A stretch of DNA of 46,104 bases from Prosthecodimorpha hirschii (GTDB taxonomy: Bacteria; Pseudomonadota; Alphaproteobacteria; Rhizobiales; Ancalomicrobiaceae): assembly GCF_001305515.1 (NCBI RefSeq), contig NZ_LJYW01000001.1:3947777-3993880 (forward strand), written 5' to 3'. A program made the translations under genes and the position numbers. Below, piece after piece: positions 8,632 to 16,294 of the stretch (the first letter of the stretch is position 1; each line of letters opens with the position of its first letter). The notes beneath the pieces were generated by a model, which searched no databases, was not told the DNA's origin, and saw only the letters and a program-made list of their open reading frames with translations.

Positions 8632-9342
8632 ATGGATCTTCAAGACGACACCCTGCCCGTTGCCCCAGCGCAGTCGCGCGACGACCTGCTGGCCCAGTTG
8701 CGGCAGGCCATCGCGGGCGGCATGCTGCGCCCGGGTGCCCGGCTGCCGAATGAGCGGCTGGTGGCCGAGCGCAGCGGCCTCTCGCGCTCGACCGTGCGGG
8801 TGGTGTTCGGGCTGCTCGAGCAGGAGGGGCGCATCGCCCGCCATGTCGGGCGCGGCACCTATGTCAAAGAGGCCGCCGCTGCCACCGCGCCGGCGGCCAC
8901 TGAGGAGCTCTGGCCGACGCCGGCCGAGTTCATGGAATTTCGCCTGTCCTGCGAACCGCCCCTGGTCGAACTTGCGGTGCTGAAATCGACCGACGCCCAG
9001 CTCGAGCATCTGTCGTCGGTGGCCGAGGCGGGCCGGCGGGTGGCCGCCTGGCGCGACGCCGAGCATGCCGACCGGCGCTTCCACGAGGCGATCTTCGACT
9101 TGACCAGCAACAGGCTCTACATGGAACTCGGCAGGCGGCTGAGCGCGGCACGGGACAGCCGCGGCTGGCTGCGCCTCAAGGAAGGCAGCTTCTCGCTGGA
9201 GAAATGGGCCGTGTACCAGCAGGAGCACGAAGCCATCGTCGAAGCGCTCCAGGACAGGAATGCCGATGCCGCGCGCCAGGCCCTTCGCCGCCATCTCGGC
9301 GGCGTGCGGGCCAACGCCCAGATGGTGGCATGGGAGATCTAG
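8632..9342 (+). CDS. GntR family regulator, FadR/FCD subfamily
   Basis: A 236-residue transcription regulator. The N-terminal winged helix (about 15-80) contains GGMLRPGARLPNERLVAERS and the recognition helix SRSTVRVVFGLLEQEG, ending in GRGTYV. The C-terminal all-helical FCD effector domain (about 95-230) has the metal/ligand-type motifs DRRFHEAIFDLTSN and EHEAIVEALQDRNADAARQA, with the HEA...H...EH pattern typical of the subfamily. It is transcribed away from the PotABCD-like operon and probably controls it through the candidate sites at 8479-8493 and 8586-8602. Confidence 0.92.
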   Translation: MDLQDDTLPVAPAQSRDDLLAQLRQAIAGGMLRPGARLPNERLVAERSGLSRSTVRVVFGLLEQEGRIARHVGRGTYVKEAAAATAPAATEELWPTPAEFMEFRLSCEPPLVELAVLKSTDAQLEHLSSVAEAGRRVAAWRDAEHADRRFHEAIFDLTSNRLYMELGRRLSAARDSRGWLRLKEGSFSLEKWAVYQQEHEAIVEALQDRNADAARQALRRHLGGVRANAQMVAWEI

Positions 9343-9465
9343 CGCGCCCTGCGGTGCGGCATCCGATCTGAACGGATCGGCGGATCGATCGGTCCGCCCG
9401 CGTCGGCCCCACCCGATCGGATCGACCGGGGGCCGGGTTCGCGGCAGCCACGCGGCGCCGTCCGG

Positions 9466-9485
9466 CCGCGCGCCATGGCGCGCGG
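9466..9485. terminator. 20-bp perfect palindrome between convergent genes
   Basis: CCGCGCGCCATGGCGCGCGG is a perfect palindrome placed between the converging GntR gene (ends 9342) and lyase gene (ends 9518). It could form a strong hairpin in both transcripts, but no T-run follows on either strand. Termination is therefore a guess. Confidence 0.3.
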
Positions 9486-9517
9486 CGATGCCGAGGCTCC
9501 AGAATGCGCCGGGTCGG

Positions 9518-10447
9518 CTACAGGGCCGCGCGGGCATCCTTGCGGGCAAGGCGGGCGAGCAGGTAGTCGACCTCCGCCTTGGCGGCGGGCGTCAGGCCCG
9601 CGCCGGGCTTGCGCTGGGCGTCGCTGGCCAGGATGCCGCGGCGCATCAGGGTATACTTGCGCACCGCGAGGCCGGCGCCGGGCTGCTGCTCGTAGCGCAG
9701 CAGCGGCAGGTGGGCGTCGAACAGGTCGTGCGCGTCGTCGCGCCGGCCGGCCTTCTGCAGGGCGACGGTGTCGATCAGCATCTCCGGGAAGGCATAGCCG
9801 GTCATCGCACCGTCGGCACCGCGCTCCATCTCGAAATCCAGGAACAGGCCGCCGTTTCCGGTCAGGATCGAGATGTGCCGCAGCGAGCCGTCCGCCTCGA
9901 AGCGGCGCAAGGCGGAGATCTTCTCCAGGCCCGGCCAGTCCTCGTGCTTCAGCATCACGCAGGACGGATTGTCCATCACGATCCGGCGGATCACGGCCGG
10001 GGTCATGATCACCGACAGCGTCAGCGGATAGTCCTGGATGACGAAGGGGATATCGGCGCCGATCGCCTCGATCGCCTGGCCATAGTAGCCGGTGATCTGG
10101 TCGTCGGTGCGCAGCGACGGCGGCGGCGCGATCATCACCGCCGCGGCGCCGGCCTCCATCGCGTCCCGGGCCAGCCGGCGCATCGCCGCGAAGCCGGGCG
10201 CCGAGACGCCGACGATGACCGGCTTGCCGGGCATGCCGGCGACCGCCACCTTGACGATCCGGAGCGATTCCTCCGGCTCCAGCTTCGGCGCCTCGCCCAT
10301 GATGCCGAGCACCGTGGTGCCGTCGGCGCCGAGCCCGTCATACCAGGCGAACAGCCGCTCGGCGGAGGCCCAGTCGAGGCTGCCGTCGGCCGCGAAGGGC
10401 GTCGGAGCGATCGGGAAGACGCCTGCGGCGGTCGGGGTCAGGTGCAT
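9518..10447 (-). CDS. DHDPS/NAL-family (class I aldolase/lyase) protein
   Basis: A 309-residue TIM-barrel protein of the dihydrodipicolinate synthase / N-acetylneuraminate lyase superfamily. Visible motifs are the pyruvate-binding GTTVLGIMGEAPKL (about 44-57), the active-site Tyr in VIQDYPLTLS and the Schiff-base Lys in CVMLKHEDWPG (about residue 160). The sequence around the Lys differs from true DapA proteins, so a catabolic role is likely. It sits 137 bp downstream of a DAO-family oxidase on the same strand and near an Lrp regulator. A comparable pairing of a D-amino-acid oxidase with a DHDPS-family deaminase occurs in hydroxyproline catabolism, which is one candidate. Other 2-keto acid dehydratases or aldolases are equally possible. 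Confidence 0.85.
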   Translation of the reverse strand: MHLTPTAAGVFPIAPTPFAADGSLDWASAERLFAWYDGLGADGTTVLGIMGEAPKLEPEESLRIVKVAVAGMPGKPVIVGVSAPGFAAMRRLARDAMEAGAAAVMIAPPPSLRTDDQITGYYGQAIEAIGADIPFVIQDYPLTLSVIMTPAVIRRIVMDNPSCVMLKHEDWPGLEKISALRRFEADGSLRHISILTGNGGLFLDFEMERGADGAMTGYAFPEMLIDTVALQKAGRRDDAHDLFDAHLPLLRYEQQPGAGLAVRKYTLMRRGILASDAQRKPGAGLTPAAKAEVDYLLARLARKDARAAL

Positions 10448-10584
10448 GGACAGAGTATCCTCGTTCGGCCGGCCGTCTGCCGGCGAAAGACGCCTTCTCG
10501 CGCGGCGCGGGCCGTCCGTCCAGGCCTTTCGGGCGATATCGCCCATGCCGTCGCCGCACTCCGCAGCGGCGGCGTCGGCCCGGG

Positions 10585-11910
10585 TCAGAACTGCGCCACC
10601 CGGCCCCAGACCGAGGCGTCGAGCCGGCGCGGATCGTAGGGTGCCGGATCGACGATCGGCGTCGCTCCGGTGATCAGGTCGGCGACCAGATGGCCGATGC
10701 CCGGCCCGACGCCGAAGCCGTGGCCGCTCAGTCCGGAGGCCAGGATGAAGCCCGGCAGTCGGTCGTAGCCGCCGATCGCCGCCACGCCGTCCGGGGTGCT
10801 GTCGATATAGCCGGCCCAGGCGGCGGTCACCGGCGCATCGGCGAGGGCCGGCAGCAGGATGCCGGCACGCCGGCGGGTCACCTCGATCTGGCCCCGGTCC
10901 GGCTTCGGATCGAGGATCCGGTTCGCCTCCATCGGCGTCGGCCGGTCGAGCGCCCAGCGGGCCAGCGTCTCGTGCCCGCCGCGCAGGCCCTCGAGGCCGC
11001 CGACCGCCAGGCTGCGCCAGCGGCCGAGGAACATCGGCACGAACTGGCGGGCGAAGCGGAGCTGCTGCAGCGTCGGGTCGACCCGCGCCTTGCCGCTGAC
11101 CGCGAGCGTCCAGCCGCCGCTGCCGCGCCGGGTCACCGAGACGCGCGCGGTGTGGAGTGCATCCGGCAGCGTCGCGTCGACCGGCGCCACGGCGAGGATC
11201 GAGGAGCGGACCGAGGCCTGCGGGAAGTCGATGCCGACCTGCCGGCAGAAGGAGGAGGTCCAGGCGCCGCCGGCATGGACCACGGTCGCGGTGCGGATGG
11301 TGCCCTTCTCGGTGACCACGCCGGCGATCCGCCCGCTGGCCAGCTCCAGGCCGCGCGCCGCGCACATCTGATGCACCGTGCCGCCGGCCGCCATCACGCC
11401 GCGCGCGATGATCGGCGCGGCCCGGCTCGGATCGGCGATGCCGTCGCTCGGCGAAAAGACCCCGCCCTTCCAGGCCTTGCCGGTCGCCCGGCCGCGCTCG
11501 GCCGCCTCGGCCGCGTCGAGGATATGGGTCGTCACGCCGTGGTGCCGGGCCATGTCGCGCCAGGCGGCCCAACGGGCGATCTCGGCCTCGTCGTCGCTCA
11601 GATAGAGCAGCCCGCAGCGGCTGAAGCCGAGATCCGCACCGATCTCGCCGGCAAGCCGATCCCACAGTTCGAGGCTGCGGGTGGCGAGCGGCAATTCGCG
11701 AACGTCGCGGTTCTGTTGCCGGCACCAGCCCCAGTTCCGGCTGGACTGCTCGGCACCGATCCGCCCCTTTTCGACCAGGGCCACGCTGACGCCGCGCCGG
11801 GCCAGATAGTAGGCCGCCGACACGCCGGCGATGCCGCCGCCGATCACGACCACATCGGCTGCGGACGGCAGGACGGGCGACGATTCGATGGCAAGCAGCG
11901 GTGCGGGCAT
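10585..11910 (-). CDS. DAO-family FAD-dependent oxidoreductase
   Basis: A 441-residue flavoprotein. The FAD-binding Rossmann motif is ADVVVIGGGIAGVSAAYYLA (about 18-37), followed by VEKGRIGAEQSSRNWGWCRQ. The SSRNWGWCRQQNRDVRELPL stretch is shared almost exactly with the paralogue at 31203-32531 and distinguishes these two from the other two FAD oxidases in the window. The C-terminal flavin contact is SGLSGHGFGVGPGIG. It likely oxidises an amino acid or amine. It is transcribed with the DHDPS-family gene and divergently from the Lrp regulator, with a 246-bp promoter region between (11911-12156) in which no clear operator was seen. Confidence 0.9.
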   Translation of the reverse strand: MPAPLLAIESSPVLPSAADVVVIGGGIAGVSAAYYLARRGVSVALVEKGRIGAEQSSRNWGWCRQQNRDVRELPLATRSLELWDRLAGEIGADLGFSRCGLLYLSDDEAEIARWAAWRDMARHHGVTTHILDAAEAAERGRATGKAWKGGVFSPSDGIADPSRAAPIIARGVMAAGGTVHQMCAARGLELASGRIAGVVTEKGTIRTATVVHAGGAWTSSFCRQVGIDFPQASVRSSILAVAPVDATLPDALHTARVSVTRRGSGGWTLAVSGKARVDPTLQQLRFARQFVPMFLGRWRSLAVGGLEGLRGGHETLARWALDRPTPMEANRILDPKPDRGQIEVTRRRAGILLPALADAPVTAAWAGYIDSTPDGVAAIGGYDRLPGFILASGLSGHGFGVGPGIGHLVADLITGATPIVDPAPYDPRRLDASVWGRVAQF

Positions 11911-12156
11911 GCGGATCTCCGGTCTGACGCCCCGAGACTATCCGGGTGGCGGCGGCCGGAGCCGCCGGACTGCGGGCCGGGACGGCATAACATGCTGCCG
12001 CGCCGTCGACCGACGGCGCAACCTTCGCCCGTCCGCAGGCTCCAATGGAGCGGCCGGCCACCGCGGGATTGCCCCGGCCTCGCGGCTCGACCATGATCGC
12101 CTGTGGCGCCTGATGACATCGGTCGGCCGACCGGCGGCGCAGCTTCGGGACCCTGC

Positions 12157-12636
12157 ATGAAGCTCGATCAGATCGACCTGAAAATCCTCTCCGAACTGCA
12201 GAAGAACGGCCGCATCACCAATGTGGAGCTGGCCGAACTGGTCAATCTGTCGCCGAGCCCGTGCCTGATGCGGGTCAAGAAGCTGCAGCAGGAGGGCTAC
12301 ATCCTCGGCTATTCGGCCCGCATCAACGTCGCCAAGCTCGGCCAGCCGCTGACCGTCTTCACCGAGATCACCCTGAAGAACCACCGCCAGTCGGATTTCG
12401 CGCGCTTCCTGGCGGTGGTCGAGAAGCTCGATTCCGTCGTCGAATGCCACCTCGTTTCGGGCGGCTACGACTATCTCGTGAAATTCGTCACGGGCGGCAT
12501 CGCCGAGTACCAGGTCCTGATGGAGCGCCTGATCGACCTCGACATCGGCATCGACAAGTATTTCAGCTTCGTGGTCCTGAAATCCCCGATCGTGAAACCG
12601 CATATCCCGCTGGCGACCCTGTTCCATGCGGAGTGA
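12157..12636 (+). CDS. Lrp/AsnC family transcriptional regulator
   Basis: A 159-residue regulator. The N-terminal helix-turn-helix (about 4-60) includes DQIDLKILSELQKNGRITNV and SPSPCLMRVKKLQQEGYI. The C-terminal RAM/effector domain (about 65-150) contains VVECHLVSGGYDYLVKFVTG and ends KSPIVKPHIPLATLFHAE. The start at 12157 was preferred over an in-frame ATG at 12103 because family members begin just before the LDxxDxKIL helix. It diverges from the FAD oxidase/lyase genes and probably controls them in response to an amino acid. The last ~126 bp of the gene are repeated twice downstream (see 12511-13771). Confidence 0.94.
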   Translation: MKLDQIDLKILSELQKNGRITNVELAELVNLSPSPCLMRVKKLQQEGYILGYSARINVAKLGQPLTVFTEITLKNHRQSDFARFLAVVEKLDSVVECHLVSGGYDYLVKFVTGGIAEYQVLMERLIDLDIGIDKYFSFVVLKSPIVKPHIPLATLFHAE

Positions 12637-12645
12637 GCGGAGGCA

Positions 12646-12704
12646 GGGGGGGGGGGAGGAGGGAGTTGGGAGCTGGGAGTTGGGATTGGGCGGTAGGGTG
12701 TGGG
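12646..12704 (+). repeat. G-rich heptamer tract with quadruplex potential
   Basis: A run of 11 G (12646-12656) is followed by imperfect 7-bp repeats of GGGAGTT/GGGAGCT type and more GGG runs (12661, 12668, 12675, 12682, 12688, 12696, 12702). It begins about 10 bp after the Lrp stop codon and is present only in the first of the three tandem units. At least eight G-tracts with short loops lie on the plus strand. An inverted pair GAATTG...CAATTC follows near 12719-12738. Confidence 0.75.
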
Positions 12705-12743
12705 CGGTAGCCGGTGGTGAATTGTCCCTGGGCAATTCCCCCA

Positions 12744-12897
12744 AACCGCAATCCCGGACAAGGCCCGAAGGGCCGCCGATCCGGGACCCACTCGCCTCAC
12801 AGCCGCATCAAGACCATCAATGAAAGCATGGTCTTACGGCAATTCGCCAGCGGAGTAGGTCCCGGCTCTCCGCTTCGCTCCGGCCGGGATTGCGGTT
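12744..12897. repeat. 154-bp palindromic element, copy 1
   Basis: The ends are perfect 14-bp inverted repeats, AACCGCAATCCCGG (12744-12757) and CCGGGATTGCGGTT (12884-12897). Inside are a short hairpin (AAGGCCCGAAGGGCC) and a GACCAT...ATGGTC pair. It encodes nothing recognisable. The size and folding suggest a non-autonomous palindromic intergenic repeat (MITE or REP/RUP-like). Confidence 0.7.
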
Positions 12898-12971
12898 GAG
12901 GGGGATGTGTCCCGCTTCGCAGTCCGCCAGTCGGGGTTTCCAATTGGCTACCGGCCTCCCTGCCCGCATAG

Positions 12972-13097
12972 CAGGTCCTGATGGAGCGCCGGATCGACCT
13001 CGACATGGGTATCGATAAGTATTTCAGCTTCGTGGTCCTGAAATCCCCGATCGTGAAACCGCACATCCCGCTGGTGACCTTGTTTCATGCGGAGTAA
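12972..13097 (+). pseudogene. Lrp gene 3' fragment, copy 2
   Basis: This fragment repeats the last ~41 codons of the Lrp gene in frame, from VLMERRIDLD through DKYFSFVVLK to a TAA stop (the original uses TGA). It has no start codon, helix-turn-helix or ribosome site. The reading frame is intact with a few substitutions, for example Leu to Arg and Ala to Val. Confidence 0.8.
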
Positions 13098-13143
13098 GGG
13101 GAGGCAGTCGCCGGTGGTGAATTGTCCCTGGGCCGTTCCCCCA

Positions 13144-13297
13144 AACCGCAATCCCGGACAAGGCCCGAAGGGCCGCCGATCCGGGACCCACTCGCCTCGC
13201 GGCCGCATCAAGATCGTCAATGAAAGCATGGTCTTATGGAAATTTGCCAGCGGAGTGGGTCCCGGCTCTCCGCTTCGCTCCGGCCGGGATTGCGGTT
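13144..13297. repeat. 154-bp palindromic element, copy 2
   Basis: It has the same 14-bp inverted ends as copy 1 (13144-13157 and 13284-13297) and exactly the same length. Only scattered substitutions are seen in the interior. Confidence 0.7.
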
Positions 13298-13371
13298 GAG
13301 GGGGATGTGTCCCGCTCCGCAGTCCGCGCGTCTGGGATTCCAATTGGCTACCGGTCTCCCTGCCCGCATAG

Positions 13372-13492
13372 AAGGTCCTGATGGAGCGCCTGATCGACGT
13401 CCGGCATCGACAAGTATTTCAGCCTCGTCGTCCTGAAATCCCCGATCGTGAAACCGCACGTCCCGCTGGCGACTTTGTTTCATGCGGAGTGA
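13372..13492 (+). pseudogene. Lrp gene 3' fragment, copy 3 (frameshifted)
   Basis: The third repeat of the Lrp gene tail is 121 bp instead of 126. A 5-bp deletion in the DLDIG region shifts the frame, so the later codons no longer read DKYFSFVVLK in the original frame. It is non-functional. Confidence 0.8.
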
Positions 13493-13551
13493 GGGGAGGC
13501 AGAGGGTGGTGGACGGTAGCCGGTGGTGAATTGTCCCTGGGCAATCCCCCA

Positions 13552-13705
13552 AACCGCAATCCCGGACAAGGCCCGAAGGGCCGCCGATCCGGGACCCATT
13601 CACCTCACAGCCGCATCAAGATCATCAATGAAAGCATGGTCTTACGGCAAGTCGCCAGCGGAGTGGGTCCCGGCTCTCCGCTTCGCTGCGGCCGGGATTG
13701 CGGTT
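13552..13705. repeat. 154-bp palindromic element, copy 3
   Basis: It has the same inverted ends (13552-13565 and 13692-13705) and length as the other two copies, and lies about 80 bp from the end of the ABC ATPase gene. Identical lengths with substitutions only suggest the elements spread by duplication of the whole tandem unit, not by independent insertions. Confidence 0.7.
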
Positions 13706-13787
13706 GAGGGGGATGGGTCCCGCTCCGCAGTCCGCCAGTCAGGGACTCCGATTGGCTACCCGTCTCCCTGCCGGATGTATCCCCCGC

Positions 13788-15449
13788 CTACCGCCCGCCG
13801 AACGCCTTCACGAGTTCCGGATCGCGGTCGAGGCTGTCGAGCCAGGTCGGGTCGAGTTTGGGGACCGAGGCGTAGAGGAGGCGGGAATAGGGGTGGCTGT
13901 CCGGGCCGCCGAGCTGGTCCGGGGCGGCCTGTTCGATCTTCTCGCCCTTGTACATGACCGCGACCTCGTCGCAGATCGCCCGCACGGTGTTCAGGTCGTG
14001 GCTGATGAACAGGTAGGAGACGCCGAGTTCGCGCTGCAGTTCCTTGAGCAGGTCGATGATCGCCGCCGCCACGACGGTGTCGAGCGCGGAGGTGATCTCG
14101 TCGCACAGGATCAGGCGCGGCTCGGCGGCGAGCGCCCGGGCGAGATTGACGCGCTGCTTCTGGCCGCCGGACAGTTCCGTCGCCCGCCGGTGGCGCAGGC
14201 TGCGCGGCAGGTGGACCATGTCGAGCAGCCGGTCGACGCGGGCTTGCCGCTCGGCGCCGCCGATGCCGTGATAGAAGGTGATCGGACGGCCGAGGATCTC
14301 GTCGACCGACTTCATCGGATTGAGCGCGGTGTCGGCGGACTGGAACACGATCTGCAGCTTGCGCAGTTCGTCGCGCGAGCGGGCGCCGGCATCGGCGGCG
14401 AGTTCCTTGCCGTCGAACAGGATATGGCCGCGGGCGCGCGGCACGATGCCGGCGATGACGCGGGCAAGCGTCGACTTGCCGCAACCGGATTCGCCGATGA
14501 TGCCGAGATTGCGGCCGGCGGCGAGCGACAGGGTCACGTCGCGCACGACAGGTACGGCCGGCATGCCGTCGGACATGACGCGGCCGTAGCCGGCGATGAC
14601 GCCGGAGAGTTCCAAGAGCGGATGCGGATGGACGGCCGCCTCGGTCGTCGCCGGCACGGCCCGGTTGGGGGCGAAGGCGGCGAGCAGTTCGCGCGTATAG
14701 GGATGCTGCGGCCGCTCCAGGATCGCCGCCGTGGTGCCGATCTCCTGGATCTCCCCGGCCTTGAGCACGACGATCCGGTCCGCGATCTGCGCCACCACGG
14801 CAAGATCGTGCGAGACATAGACCCCGGCCATGCCGCCGCGCTTCATGACCGCCTTGAAGGCGCGCAGAACCTCGATCTGGGTGGTCACGTCGAGCGCGGT
14901 GGTCGGCTCGTCGAAGATCATCAGCTTCGGGCCGCCGATCAGCGCCATGGCGGCGGAGAGCCGCTGCAACTGGCCTCCGGAGACCTGATGCGGATAGCGG
15001 TCGCCGATCGTGTCGGGCTCGGGCAGCGACAGGGCGCGGAACAGTTCGACGGCGCGGATGCGCGCCTCGGCGTCGGACATCAGGCCATGGATGCGGGTGA
15101 CCTCGATCACCTGGTCCATGATGGTGCTGGCCGGATTGAAGGCCGCCGCCGCGCTCTGCGGCACATAGGCGACATCGGTGCCGCGGATCGCCTGCCGCTC
15201 GCGCTCGGAGAGCCGCACCATGTCCTTGCCGCCGACCGTGACCGAGCCGCCGGAGATGCGGCAGCCGGGCCGGGTATAGCCCATCAGCGTCAACGCGATG
15301 GTCGACTTGCCCGAGCCGCTTTCGCCGATCAGGGCGACGATCTCGTCGTCCTCGATCGTGAAGCCGACCTTGCGGATGATCTCGACCCTGCGCCCGGCAT
15401 CGGTGGTCGCCTCGACCTCGAGGTCGCGAATCTCAACGATCGTCGCCAT
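13788..15449 (-). CDS. Dual ATP-binding ABC protein, dipeptide/oligopeptide type (DppDF-like fusion)
   Basis: A 553-residue protein carrying two complete ABC ATPase domains. Domain 1 has Walker A GESGSGKST (42-50), signature VSGGQLQR and Walker B LMIFDEPTTALD. Domain 2 (about 290-553) has Walker A GESGCGKST, signature LSGGQKQR and Walker B LILCDEITSALD. Each domain ends in the HPYTR/HPYSR segment typical of peptide/nickel importers. It supplies both ATP sites for the permease pair upstream. The start codon overlaps the preceding permease stop by one base (TGATG), so translation is coupled. Confidence 0.94.
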   Translation of the reverse strand: MATIVEIRDLEVEATTDAGRRVEIIRKVGFTIEDDEIVALIGESGSGKSTIALTLMGYTRPGCRISGGSVTVGGKDMVRLSERERQAIRGTDVAYVPQSAAAAFNPASTIMDQVIEVTRIHGLMSDAEARIRAVELFRALSLPEPDTIGDRYPHQVSGGQLQRLSAAMALIGGPKLMIFDEPTTALDVTTQIEVLRAFKAVMKRGGMAGVYVSHDLAVVAQIADRIVVLKAGEIQEIGTTAAILERPQHPYTRELLAAFAPNRAVPATTEAAVHPHPLLELSGVIAGYGRVMSDGMPAVPVVRDVTLSLAAGRNLGIIGESGCGKSTLARVIAGIVPRARGHILFDGKELAADAGARSRDELRKLQIVFQSADTALNPMKSVDEILGRPITFYHGIGGAERQARVDRLLDMVHLPRSLRHRRATELSGGQKQRVNLARALAAEPRLILCDEITSALDTVVAAAIIDLLKELQRELGVSYLFISHDLNTVRAICDEVAVMYKGEKIEQAAPDQLGGPDSHPYSRLLYASVPKLDPTWLDSLDRDPELVKAFGGR

Positions 15450-16294
15450 CACGCGCTCCGGTCCCGGATCTTCTGCGGCAGGTTGTCGATCAGGAGATTG
15501 ACTCCGATCGTCAGGCTGGCGATGGCCAGCGACGGCGCCATCACGGCCGGCGCGCCGAAGGACAGGCCGCCGATATTCTCGCGCACCAGCGCGCCCCAGT
15601 CGGCATTCGGCGGTTGCACGCCGAGGCCCAGGAAGGAGAGGCCTGACAGGAGCAGCACGATGAACACGAAGCGCAGCCCGACATCGGCGAAGACCGGCCC
15701 GACGATGTTCGGCAGGATCTCCGATCCGATCAGATAGCCGAGACTTTCGCCGCGGATGCGCGCCACGGTGATGAAGTCCATCGTGTTGACGTTGACGGCG
15801 AGCGCCCGGGCGAAGCGGAAGGCGCCCGGCGTGTAGATGATCGCCAGCGTCATGATCAGGACCGGGATCGAGGAGCCGACGCCGGCGACCACGACGAGGC
15901 CGAACAGCTTGCTGGGGATCGAGTTGAGCGCATCCAGAAGCCGGCTCAGCGCCGAATCCGCCCAGCCGCCCATCACCGCCGCCGCCATGCCGAGCGAGAC
16001 GCCGGCGAAACAGGCGATCGCCACCGCGGCGAGCGAGATGCCGACCGTGTAGCGCGCGCCCATCAGCACGCGGGACAGCATGTCGCGGCCGAGATAGTCG
16101 GTGCCGAGCGGGAATTTCGCGGTCAGCGGGCCGAAATAGTCGTAGTCGACGATCTCGCCGACCCCGTGCGGCGTGATCCAAGGCGCCGCGATCGCGACGA
16201 TCGCCCAGGCCAGCACGACGGCGAAGCTCGCCAGGCCGACGCCGTTGACGCGGTAGCCGGTCCAGCGGCCGATATGATGCGACAGGACGGCCAT
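15449..16294 (-). CDS. ABC transporter permease, DppC-like
   Basis: A 281-residue inner-membrane permease. It has a short cytoplasmic N-terminus, a membrane segment at about 20-40, then the periplasmic motif PLGTDYLGRDMLSRVLMGAR typical of DppC. About five more membrane segments and the EAA-type loop ARIRGESLGYLIGSEILPN follow. The C-terminus reads NLLIDNLPQKIRDRSA. It overlaps both neighbours by one base (TGATG), linking it to the DppB-like and ATPase genes. Confidence 0.94.
   Translation of the reverse strand: MAVLSHHIGRWTGYRVNGVGLASFAVVLAWAIVAIAAPWITPHGVGEIVDYDYFGPLTAKFPLGTDYLGRDMLSRVLMGARYTVGISLAAVAIACFAGVSLGMAAAVMGGWADSALSRLLDALNSIPSKLFGLVVVAGVGSSIPVLIMTLAIIYTPGAFRFARALAVNVNTMDFITVARIRGESLGYLIGSEILPNIVGPVFADVGLRFVFIVLLLSGLSFLGLGVQPPNADWGALVRENIGGLSFGAPAVMAPSLAIASLTIGVNLLIDNLPQKIRDRSA

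Larger units (their letters stand above)
12511..13771 (+). repeat. Tandem triplication of the Lrp gene 3' end plus intergenic DNA
   Basis: Three head-to-tail units each start at a CAGGTCCTGATGGAG-like sequence: 12511 (inside the intact Lrp gene), 12972 and 13372. Units are about 461, 400 and 400 bp. Each contains the last ~126 bp of the Lrp gene, then GGTGGTGAATTGTCCCTGGG, a 154-bp palindromic element, and a tail ending in CAATTGGCTACC-type sequence. Unit 1 is longer because it carries an extra G-rich tract. Units differ by scattered substitutions and a 5-bp deletion in unit 3, so the duplication is not very recent. Unit 3 ends about 16 bp before the stop codon of the ABC ATPase gene. Confidence 0.9.

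Noticed and set aside
12626-12823. Short frames after the Lrp gene (12626-13603)
   Set aside because: They arise from the tandem repeats and palindromic elements, change frame between units and match no protein.
12511-13771. CRISPR array
   Set aside because: The repeats are ~400 bp, only three, and contain gene fragments. There are no short regular repeats with unique spacers and no cas genes in the window.
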